From: Planctomycetota bacterium
GTDB lineage: Bacteria; Planctomycetota; UBA11346
NCBI GenBank assembly: GCA_007131555.1
Contig: SLQH01000499.1
Location: 1-6,535, forward strand
Reading direction: 5' to 3'
DNA: 6,535 nucleotides
Of this stretch, positions 1 through 6,043 are shown in pieces (positions within the stretch are counted from its first letter, which is position 1; the number at the start of each line of letters is the position of its first letter). The notes beneath the pieces were generated by a model. That model ran no database searches, had not been told where the DNA came from, and saw nothing but the letters and a program-made list of their open reading frames with translations. A program made the translations under genes and the position numbers.

Positions 1-1
1 G

Positions 2-556
2 GCGGTGCGCTATGGCACGCCGCGGGTCTATGCCAACAACACCGCCCGGCTGGCCCGGCAGATATTCGACGGTACTCGGGTCCTGCATGGCATGGGCTTG
101 CGTGAACAGACCCTGCTGGAGTTCGCTGCCCTGGTTCACGACGTTGGTTCGCACATCAACGTCCGGGCTCGTCACAAGCATACCTGTTACATCCTCCGCC
201 ATGCCGACATTCCCGGTCTGGAGGGGGCCGAGCAGGAGATGGTGGCCCAGATCGCCCGCTATCATCGCCGCTCGCCGCCCCAGGCCCGTCACCTGGAGTT
301 TGCCCAATTGCCGCGCCGCCAGCGGGTGGTGGTCAGCACCCTGGCCGCCATCCTGCGGCTGGCCTATGCTCTGGATGTCGAGCGCTCGCAGCGCATCGTA
401 AGGGTACGCTGCCGTCTGGAGCCGGGCCTGCTGCTGCTACAGGTCGATCGCCGTGATGTCACCCTCGAACGCTGGTCGGTGCGCGACAAGGCCCAGCTCT
501 TCAACGATGTATTTGGCCTGCGGGTGGCGGTTCATCCAGCCGTAGGGGAGCAGTGA
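2..556 (+). CDS. ppx: Exopolyphosphatase (Ppx/GppA family), C-terminal part only
   Basis: Ppx/GppA enzymes release terminal phosphate from inorganic polyphosphate, or hydrolyse pppGpp. Only the last 184 or so codons are in the window. The N-terminal ASKHA catalytic domain lies to the left, so the GTG at base 5 is not the real start. What is visible is the HD-like helical domain of the family. It has the HDVG motif (His at bases 137-139), then INVRARHKHTCYILRHADIPG, which matches the family pattern of two histidines followed by a Tyr-Ile-Leu and Pro-Gly segment, and then RYHRR (His at 263-265). The stop codon overlaps the start of ppk1 by one base, so the two genes form an operon, which supports Ppx over GppA. 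Without the N-terminal domain, Ppx and GppA cannot be firmly separated. The family call is secure; the exact substrate is inferred from the neighbour. Confidence 0.88.
   Translation, partial: AVRYGTPRVYANNTARLARQIFDGTRVLHGMGLREQTLLEFAALVHDVGSHINVRARHKHTCYILRHADIPGLEGAEQEMVAQIARYHRRSPPQARHLEFAQLPRRQRVVVSTLAAILRLAYALDVERSQRIVRVRCRLEPGLLLLQVDRRDVTLERWSVRDKAQLFNDVFGLRVAVHPAVGEQ
545..550 (+). promoter_or_regulatory. Ribosome binding site of ppk1, inside the end of ppx
   Basis: AGGGAG-type purine tract, with GGAG at 547-550 and five bases before the ATG at 556. The spacing favours ATG 556 over the in-frame GTG at 553, which would be only two bases from the tract. Because the site lies in the last codons of ppx, ribosomes finishing ppx can reinitiate on ppk1. 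Confidence 0.7.
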
Positions 557-2661
557 TGACAGAACCTCGTTTCTTTCAGCGTGAGTTGTCCTGGCTGGCC
601 TTCAACCGACGGGTGCTTGAGGAGGCTCAGGATGATCGCAACCCGCTGCTGGAGCGAGCCCGCTTCCTGGGCATTGTCAGCAGCAATCTCGATGAGTTCT
701 GCATGGTCCGCCTGCCGGGTCTGCACGGTCTGGTTGAAGAGGCTGATCCTGATTTTTCGGGCATGGATCGGGGTGCCTTGCTGGATGAGGTCTATCATCG
801 CCTGCGGCGGCAGTCGGCTGATCAGTGCCGGTGTTGGAACCAGCAGCTCCTGCCGGCCCTGGCTGACTCCGGGCTGCGGATCGTGCCGGTGGCCTCCTGT
901 AGTCCTGAAGAGCGTCTCATCCTGCGGGTGCATTATCGGGATCGTATTGAACCGGTCCTGACCCCCTTGGCGGTCGATCCCGCCCGGCCCTTTCCGATAT
1001 TGGCCAGCGGTGCGGTCAACGTGGTGGTCTCCTTGCGTCAACAGGACGATCCGCGTCTGCAACGTGCGGTCGTCGCCGTGCCACCGCAGCGACGGCTGAT
1101 CGCCCTGCCGGGTGGTGATGGGCGTCATGTCCTCCTGGAGGACGTCATCGCCGCCTTCTTGGGCGAGCTGTTCGCCGGCTACGAGGTGGTCGACAGTGGT
1201 CTGTTCCGGATCACCCGTGATGGATCGCTGGACATTGATGAGGACCAGACCACCGATCTCTTGAGCGAGATTGAAGAGGAGTTGCGGCACCGGGCCTTCG
1301 GCACGCCGATGCGACTGGAGTTGTCGGACCAGACCTCAGCAGATCTACGGTCCTGGCTGCAACGGGTCATGGAGATCGATGATCATGTGGTGGTGCCGGT
1401 CTCCAGTCCCCTGGATCTGACCTTTCTTGGGTCCCTGGACCGCTACCTGGACGATCCCAGCCTGCGCTTTCCCTCATTTACGCCGTTTTGTCCGCAATGG
1501 GGCGATGCCTTTGCCGCTATTGCGGCCCGCAACCGTCTGCTCCATCATCCCTATGACAGCTTCCAGCCGGTCATCGATCTGGTTGAACAGGCTGCCGCTG
1601 ACGATCAGGTCCTGGCCATCAAGCAGACCCTGTACCGGGTTTCGGGCAGCAGTCCGATCATCGCCGCCCTGGCCCGGGCGGCCCGTAGCGGCAAGCAGGT
1701 CACGGTGCTGGTCGAGCTCAAGGCCCGTTTTGATGAACAGCGCAATATCCACTGGGCCCGTCACCTTGAGAAATCCGGGGTACACGTCATCTACGGCCTG
1801 GTCGGTTTCAAGGTCCATTCCAAATTGCTGCTGATCATCCGACGTGAAGCCGAAGGCATTCGCCGTTACTGCCATATCGGTACCGGCAACTACAACGACC
1901 GCACTGCTGCCGCCTACACCGATCTGTCGTACTTCACCAGCCACGAGACGGTTGGTCGTGAAGTGGCGATGATGTTCAATCAGTTGACCGGCTTTGCCAT
2001 TGTCCATCACTGGGAGCGGCTCATTCCGGCCCCGGTGGCGGCCCGAGAGGAGTTCACAGAGCTGATTCGCGCCGAGGCCGTACATGCCCGGGCTGGCCGT
2101 GAGGCCCGTATCACGGCCTGTTTCAACAGCCTGTTCGATGACCAGATCTGCGAGGAATTGTATGCGGCCAGTCAGGCAGGTGTCGCCATTGATCTGATCG
2201 TGCGTGGTTTCTGCATCCTGCGTCCTGGGGTGCCGGGGCTCTCTGACAACATCCGGGTCCGTTCAATCGTGGGCCGTTATCTGGAGCACAGCCGCATCTT
2301 TCGCTTTGAGCACGGCGGCGACCGGGTCTATGTCATCGGTTCGGCCGATTGGATGCGGCGCAATCTCAGTCGTCGGGTTGAATGTCTGGTGCGTCTCATT
2401 GATCCGGCCCTGCGGCGGCGTCTTGACGACATCCTGGAGCGGATGTTGTCGGACAACCGCAGTGCTCGGACATTGCGCAGTGACGGTGTCTATCAGCGCC
2501 TGTATCCAGGCCCTGATGAGGACGAGCGCTGCGTTCAGGTCGAGTTGATGCGGCGCAGTGAACAGCTGGCCAAGGCTGAACAGAGTGCTGTCGTCAGGCC
2601 CCGTTCCTTCCAACCCTTGCGGGGCCATGCGGCAGCCATCACGCCGCTGTCGTCCCGCTGA
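556..2661 (+). CDS. ppk1: Polyphosphate kinase 1
   Basis: PPK1 reversibly transfers the gamma-phosphate of ATP to a growing inorganic polyphosphate chain through a phosphohistidine intermediate. The 701-residue product has the usual family length (E. coli PPK is 688). The N-terminal domain opens with FFQRELSWLAFNRRVLEEA and contains SNLDEFCMVR (Asn44). The family norm after SNLDEF is usually Phe; here it is Cys49. The head domain follows, to about residue 310. The first phospholipase-D-like domain carries IKQTLYR (Arg361), ELKARFDEQ (Arg391) and FKVHSK (His421), then HIGTGNYN. The second carries EHSRIFRF (His578) and SADWMRRNLSRRVE. These four residues sit at a constant offset of 14 from E. 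coli Arg375, Arg405, His435 and His592, so the catalytic core is collinear and intact. The start is ATG 556, chosen for its Shine-Dalgarno spacing; GTG 553 is possible. It overlaps ppx by one base. About 80 residues follow the last conserved motif, and they end in a low-conservation basic tail. Confidence 0.97.
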   Translation: MTEPRFFQRELSWLAFNRRVLEEAQDDRNPLLERARFLGIVSSNLDEFCMVRLPGLHGLVEEADPDFSGMDRGALLDEVYHRLRRQSADQCRCWNQQLLPALADSGLRIVPVASCSPEERLILRVHYRDRIEPVLTPLAVDPARPFPILASGAVNVVVSLRQQDDPRLQRAVVAVPPQRRLIALPGGDGRHVLLEDVIAAFLGELFAGYEVVDSGLFRITRDGSLDIDEDQTTDLLSEIEEELRHRAFGTPMRLELSDQTSADLRSWLQRVMEIDDHVVVPVSSPLDLTFLGSLDRYLDDPSLRFPSFTPFCPQWGDAFAAIAARNRLLHHPYDSFQPVIDLVEQAAADDQVLAIKQTLYRVSGSSPIIAALARAARSGKQVTVLVELKARFDEQRNIHWARHLEKSGVHVIYGLVGFKVHSKLLLIIRREAEGIRRYCHIGTGNYNDRTAAAYTDLSYFTSHETVGREVAMMFNQLTGFAIVHHWERLIPAPVAAREEFTELIRAEAVHARAGREARITACFNSLFDDQICEELYAASQAGVAIDLIVRGFCILRPGVPGLSDNIRVRSIVGRYLEHSRIFRFEHGGDRVYVIGSADWMRRNLSRRVECLVRLIDPALRRRLDDILERMLSDNRSARTLRSDGVYQRLYPGPDEDERCVQVELMRRSEQLAKAEQSAVVRPRSFQPLRGHAAAITPLSSR

Positions 2662-2669
2662 TCTGGTCG

Positions 2670-2698
2670 TTGCACCGGTGCGCCCCAGGCCTCATGAT
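2670..2698 (+). promoter_or_regulatory. Weak candidate promoter for the coiled-coil gene
   Basis: TTGCAC at 2670-2675 and CATGAT at 2693-2698 are separated by 17 bases. That is 3 of 6 and 4 of 6 matches to the sigma70 consensus. It would start transcription near 2705, giving a leader of about 26 bases. The 10-base perfect palindrome GCACCGGTGC (2672-2681) overlaps the -35 half. In GC-rich DNA such matches are common by chance, and read-through from ppk1 is an equally good explanation for expression. Confidence 0.2.
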
Positions 2699-2717
2699 GT
2701 GCGACACCGGCGCACCG
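2676..2717. repeat. Inverted repeat between ppk1 and the coiled-coil gene
   Basis: CGGTGCGCC (2676-2684) is exactly complementary to GGCGCACCG (2709-2717), a 9-bp stem around a 24-base loop. A shorter competing hairpin uses GTGCG (2699-2703) with CGCAC (2711-2715) around a 7-base loop. No T-run follows, so it is not a canonical intrinsic terminator. It ends just before the AAGGA ribosome binding site at 2720-2724. It could attenuate read-through, protect the ppk1 mRNA end, or bind a regulator. The function is unknown. Confidence 0.45.
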
Positions 2718-2730
2718 CCAAGGACCACGT

Positions 2731-5640
2731 ATGACCGATTCGCAGTTGGCACGTCTGCACGCTGAGCGCGACGATCTGGTCGCCGAAGTGGCTCGCCTTG
2801 AGCATGAGCTTGAGGTCATGACGACTCGTTGCCGAAGCACCGAGCACGGCCAGGGCGAGGAGATCGCCAAGTTGCGCCGTAATGTCGCCCAGCAGTTGAC
2901 CCGTACCAATGAACTGGTCAATGCGGCCCGGATCATAGACCGTGATTATTTTGGTGACCGCTTCTTCTCCGGTTCCGAGGGTCATGACTTCTTCAATGAC
3001 ATCACCATGGCTCGCCAGGTGCTGGAAGCCTTGGCCGACGAATTGACCGGGGTCGGGGCCTTCGCGGATTCGCCGGTCTTGCGTGATGCGGTCCACAACC
3101 TGGTCGCAGCCCTGGAATCGCTGCGTGACCAGGCCATCGACATTGAGCGTCGGGGTCTGGCGGCGGTCGGCCTGGAGGCCGATGTCAACGCCTTTGCTCC
3201 GCGCAGTTTCCCTGAAAACAACCCCTTCGCCTGCCTGGAGGAGGGGGCTCGTCTGGTCGGTGAGGTTGAGACCGTGGTCCAGCGCACCGCCGGTCGGCTG
3301 CAGGCCCTGTTGGCAATGGTCGAGAATGCCGACCAGGTCCGCACCGAGACGATGGATGAAAACGAGGAGTTGCGGGCTTCGGCCGAGGATGTCGCCCGGG
3401 CCGCTCGGCAGCAACTTGAGGAGCAGATGGCGGAAAACGCGCGCCTGCGTGAGGCCATCCGCGAATTGCAGGACCAGCAGGAGGCCGGGGCCCGGGTCAC
3501 CCATGCCCAGGCTGATCGGGTCAAGCATGTGGTCGATGGCATCCAGGACGCCCGTCGGGCAGATCTGGCCGAGGTCCGCAGTCTGGCAGGTGAGATCTGT
3601 CAGGTCGCCCGTGGTCTGCACGAGAACCATCCGGCCCTTGACGTGCCGCTCGGTGAACTGGAGTCCGTGTTGGCGGTTGAGGCCGAGATCTCGCGTCTGG
3701 TGATGGGCATCGAGTCCCTGATGTTGGCGGTGGTCGCGGAACTGAGCACCATGGGCCAGCACCAGGACGCGCTGGCCGAGCTACAAGCGGCTGCCCAGAC
3801 GGCCCGCGAGCAGGTCAGCACCGGTGAGGCTGCACTGGCGGCGGTCAATGCCGACCTAGCGGCGGCTCGCGAACAGGTGGCCGAATTGGAGGCCGAGATC
3901 GGTCGTATGCAGGCCACCATGGCTGAGCATGATGACGAGATCGCCCATCTCCACGAGACGGTCGACGATGAGGCCCAGCGGCGTGAAGCGGCCGAAGACG
4001 CCCTGGCCCAGGTGGAGGAGGCGGCCCGTTCAGAGCGAGAGCGGGCGACGGTCGTCGAGGCCGAACTGCGCTCCGACATCGAAGAGGGCGAACAGGCGAT
4101 CCAGTCCCTCCACGAGTCTCTGGCCGTGGTCCAGGCTGAACGGGCAGAGGCCGAAACAGCCCGTCAGGCCCAAGCCCAGGCGCTGGTCGAAGCCGAACAG
4201 GCGGTCGAGGATCTTGGCCAGCGTCATCAGGAGACCATCGCCGCTCTGGAGGTCTGTCGGGCCGAGTTGAGCCAGGCCTGCGCCGAACGCGATGCGGCGC
4301 AGGAACAGGTGGTCAGCCTTGAAGGTCGATTGGATGAGGCTGCCGGTCGGATCATCGATCTGGATGATCTGATCGGGCGTCACGACATGGAGCGTCAGTC
4401 CCTGGCCGAGCGTCTGGCCGAGGTCGAGTCGCTTCGTGAGGCCTTGGCCCAGGACCTTGACCGGACCCGTACCACGGCCGATGCCGGCATTGATGCGGCC
4501 GAGGCCCGACACGTCGCTCTCCAGGAAGAGGTGGCTCGTCTTGAGGGTCGCGTTGCTGTGCTTGATGCCGATCATGCGGCTGCCACGACGTCCCTGGCCG
4601 AAGCCCAGGATGAGACAGTCCGTCTGGCCGAGGCCCTGGAACAGGCCCAGGCCGATCGCAGTCGTCTGGAAGCAGAGCTGGCAGAATTGCGGGAGCACTT
4701 GCTTGAGGCCCAGGCCCACCGCGAGGCGAGTGAGGCCCTGGAGTTGGCCGAACAACGCGCAGCGGCCCTGGCGGTGGACCTGGATGAGGCCCAGCGATTG
4801 CGTGCGGATACCGAGGCTGCGGTGGCGGCCCAATCGACGGCACGTGAAGAGCTTGAGGAACGTCTGGCTGCCTCAGATGCCGCTCGCGAGGCGGCGCTGG
4901 CGCGTTGTCGTGATCTTGAGGCCGAGCGGTCCCAGGCAGCGGCAGCCCGTGATGAACTGGCGGTACAGGTTGGTGATCTGGAAGAGCGTCTGAACCTGAT
5001 GCAGGAAGATGCCGACGAGCAGGCTCGGCTGCGGATGCAGGAACTCGAGCAGCGCTGTGAGGCCGTAGAAGCCGAGCGTGATGCCTTGCGTGCTGAGGTC
5101 CAGGCCATCGCCGAGGACCTGCAGGTCCTGCGTGACCGGGAGTCTGAGCTGACCGGGCTCTGTCGTGACTGGGAGCAGCGTTGTCAGGCGGCCGAACGGC
5201 AGGGTAGCGAAGAGCAGCAGGCGTATCAGCAGCGCATCGTGGCCCTGGAACAATCCCTGGCCGAATCCCAGGCGGTCCATGAGCAGTTGTTGGCGGCGCA
5301 GCGCGAGCGTGAAGAACTGCGGGCCCAGACCCGTAGCCTGACCCAGGAGCTGGATGACGAACGCTCCAGTCGAGAGGCCCTGCTGACGGCCCAGGTGGCA
5401 GAAGAACGCGAGGCCCTGGAACAGGCTCTGGCTGAGCGCACGGCCGAACTGGAGCGGGAGCGGGCTCTGGCCTTTGACAACGAGGCTGCTTGGCGAAGCC
5501 AACAGCAGGAGTTGCGGGCGCTCCTGGCCGAGGCTCGTGACGCCTTTGCCGAGGAACTGGCGCGGCGCGATGCTGCTGCCCGGGCCATCCTCAAGGATTA
5601 TCGCCAGGCCCTTGAAGAGGCCGGTCTGGAACTGCCCTGA
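2731..5640 (+). CDS. Long coiled-coil protein of unknown function
   Basis: I do not recognise a family. The product has 969 residues. The start ATG has AAGGA at 2720-2724 with six bases of spacing. Residues 1-60 look like a short coiled coil. Residues 70-91 form a Gly/aromatic-rich segment (RDYFGDRFFSGSEGHDFF). Residues 92 to about 340 look helical, with a few prolines (SFPENNPF near 160, HPALDVP near 300) and a hydrophobic helix LMLAVVAEL near 330, which is too short and acid-capped to be a membrane span. From residue 307 to 968 there is not one proline, and the sequence is rich in Ala, Glu, Leu, Arg and Gln with heptad-like spacing. A continuous helix over about 620 residues would be roughly 90 nm long. 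There is no Walker A motif, signal peptide or transmembrane segment, so it is probably cytoplasmic and not an SMC ATPase. BLAST hits to SMC, myosin or 'chromosome partition protein' would be expected from composition alone. The gene lies 69 bases after ppk1 on the same strand. A structural or scaffold role is inference. Confidence 0.9.
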   Translation: MTDSQLARLHAERDDLVAEVARLEHELEVMTTRCRSTEHGQGEEIAKLRRNVAQQLTRTNELVNAARIIDRDYFGDRFFSGSEGHDFFNDITMARQVLEALADELTGVGAFADSPVLRDAVHNLVAALESLRDQAIDIERRGLAAVGLEADVNAFAPRSFPENNPFACLEEGARLVGEVETVVQRTAGRLQALLAMVENADQVRTETMDENEELRASAEDVARAARQQLEEQMAENARLREAIRELQDQQEAGARVTHAQADRVKHVVDGIQDARRADLAEVRSLAGEICQVARGLHENHPALDVPLGELESVLAVEAEISRLVMGIESLMLAVVAELSTMGQHQDALAELQAAAQTAREQVSTGEAALAAVNADLAAAREQVAELEAEIGRMQATMAEHDDEIAHLHETVDDEAQRREAAEDALAQVEEAARSERERATVVEAELRSDIEEGEQAIQSLHESLAVVQAERAEAETARQAQAQALVEAEQAVEDLGQRHQETIAALEVCRAELSQACAERDAAQEQVVSLEGRLDEAAGRIIDLDDLIGRHDMERQSLAERLAEVESLREALAQDLDRTRTTADAGIDAAEARHVALQEEVARLEGRVAVLDADHAAATTSLAEAQDETVRLAEALEQAQADRSRLEAELAELREHLLEAQAHREASEALELAEQRAAALAVDLDEAQRLRADTEAAVAAQSTAREELEERLAASDAAREAALARCRDLEAERSQAAAARDELAVQVGDLEERLNLMQEDADEQARLRMQELEQRCEAVEAERDALRAEVQAIAEDLQVLRDRESELTGLCRDWEQRCQAAERQGSEEQQAYQQRIVALEQSLAESQAVHEQLLAAQREREELRAQTRSLTQELDDERSSREALLTAQVAEEREALEQALAERTAELERERALAFDNEAAWRSQQQELRALLAEARDAFAEELARRDAAARAILKDYRQALEEAGLELP

Positions 5641-5654
5641 TCGATGCAGGCAGT
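5631..5654. terminator. Hairpin between convergent coiled-coil and tRNA-Thr genes
   Basis: ACTG (5631-5634) and CCTG (5636-5639) pair with CAGG (5647-5650) and CAGT (5651-5654), giving an 8-bp stem with one bulged C and a 7-base loop. The stem includes the stop codon of the coiled-coil gene. On the - strand it starts 7 bases beyond the tRNA 3' end. Neither strand has a proper T-run after the stem, so it may be a weak two-way terminator or only an RNA 3'-end structure. Confidence 0.35.
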
Positions 5655-5661
5655 ATCTCAA

Positions 5662-5734
5662 TGCCGGATCGCGGACTTGAACCGCGGACCTTTGCTTTAC
5701 GAAAGCACTGCTCTACCAACTGAGCTAATCCGGC
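5662..5734 (-). tRNA. tRNA-Thr (anticodon CGU)
   Basis: The reverse strand folds as a complete 73-base tRNA. The 7-bp acceptor stem (GCCGGAT with ATCCGGC) is perfect. The D arm reads GCTC...GAGC with AGTTGGTA in the loop. The anticodon loop is TTCGTAA with CGT at 5701-5699. The variable loop is AGGTC, and the perfect 5-bp T stem CGCGG/CCGCG holds TTCAAGT. The discriminator base is A73. CGU reads the threonine codon ACG. Position 27-43 is a G/A mismatch, which I recall is also present in E. coli tRNA-Thr(CGU), so it is not a defect. No CCA is encoded (the next bases are TTG), so a CCA-adding enzyme must finish it. It is convergent with the coiled-coil gene, 21 bases away. Confidence 0.96.
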
Positions 5735-5778
5735 CTGTTGGCGGGCCTGTGCTGATGATGCAACGCAGGCAGAGCAGC

Positions 5779-5806
5779 CTTGTACGCCGCCTCTGATGTC
5801 GGTCAA
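5779..5806 (-). promoter_or_regulatory. sigma70-like promoter of the tRNA-Thr gene
   Basis: On the - strand, TTGACC (5806-5801, 5 of 6 to the -35 consensus) is followed after 16 bases by TACAAG (5784-5779, 4 of 6 to the -10 consensus). Transcription would start near 5772, leaving a 5' leader of roughly 37 bases for RNase P to remove. An imperfect hairpin (GCCTG 5745-5749 with CAGGC 5766-5770) lies in that leader. Confidence 0.5.
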
Positions 5807-5983
5807 GGCGCAGGCTGGGCGCATACGGTCGGCGCGGCTATCCGGAGTCAGTGGGGATGGGTCCGCTATCTCACGGCTTCTTGGCAATCACACACCTTGG
5901 GATGCGGATCGGCCCAGAGCTTTGCGTCTCGCGGCACATTGGGGAACATGGTTCGTGGTAGAAGCGTTGTGCGATGTCGTCTC

Positions 5984-6011
5984 CTGACATGGTGATGTTG
6001 CCGGATACGGT
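5984..6011 (+). promoter_or_regulatory. Weak candidate promoter of pilM
   Basis: CTGACA (5984-5989, 5 of 6 to the -35 consensus) and TACGGT (6006-6011, 3 of 6 to the -10 consensus) are 16 bases apart. The start would fall near 6018, inside the leader hairpin described next. The -10 match is poor, so another promoter upstream is possible. Confidence 0.22.
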
Positions 6012-6025
6012 GGCACGCCACTGTG
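6006..6025 (+). repeat. 8-bp tetraloop hairpin upstream of the pilM ribosome binding site
   Basis: TACGGTGG (6006-6013) pairs with CCACTGTG (6018-6025) around the loop CACG, including two G-U pairs. It ends six bases before the purine tract GGGAAAAGG (6032-6040) in front of pilM. No T-run follows, so it is not a terminator. It could affect mRNA stability or translation if transcription starts upstream, or it could be a protein-binding dyad in DNA. Chance is also possible. Confidence 0.35.
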
Positions 6026-6043
6026 CTGTATGGGAAAAGGCCT

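Larger units (their letters stand above)
5735..6043. other. Intergenic region between tRNA-Thr and pilM
   Basis: About 309 bases with no convincing protein gene. Several short open frames cross it on both strands, but none has a good ribosome binding site or a recognisable product. It holds the tRNA leader and promoter on the left, and the candidate pilM promoter, leader hairpin and ribosome binding site on the right. I see no regulatory element or RNA gene that I recognise in the central part, about 5810-5980. Confidence 0.6.

Noticed and set aside
12..401. A 129-codon frame overlapping the ppx fragment
   Set aside because: It is Trp/Arg/Pro/Ser-rich and lies within the frame that clearly encodes the HD domain motifs, so it is a frame-shifted shadow.
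2662..2730. A Rho-independent terminator after ppk1
   Set aside because: The stem at 2676-2717 has a 24-base loop and no T-run on the + strand, so it does not meet the usual pattern.
4030..4833. A 267-codon open frame on the - strand inside the coiled-coil gene
   Set aside because: It is antisense to a strongly biased coding frame. GC-rich Ala/Glu/Leu codons leave few stops on the other strand. The product is Gly/Leu/Gln-rich with no domain, and a similar shadow covers 2692-3762.
2731..5640. The coiled-coil protein as an SMC, RecN or MukB ATPase
   Set aside because: There is no Walker A motif, ABC signature or hinge-like globular break in the rod, and no C-terminal head. The resemblance would be compositional only.
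5662..5734. tRNA-Thr as the attachment site of an integrated element
   Set aside because: No integrase gene and no second copy of the tRNA 3' segment are seen within the window. The genes on both sides look like ordinary chromosomal genes.
5591..5887. A 98-codon open frame on the - strand across the tRNA gene
   Set aside because: Its product contains GLAQLVEQ and KVRGSSPR, the familiar false peptide made by translating a tRNA gene. The tRNA fold is complete and explains the sequence.
6011..6027. A possible sigma54 promoter for pilM (TGGCAC then GTGCT)
   Set aside because: The GG and GC pairs are 11 bases apart where 10 is required, the -12 element is imperfect, and the start would fall in the ribosome binding site. 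The match comes from the hairpin dyad.
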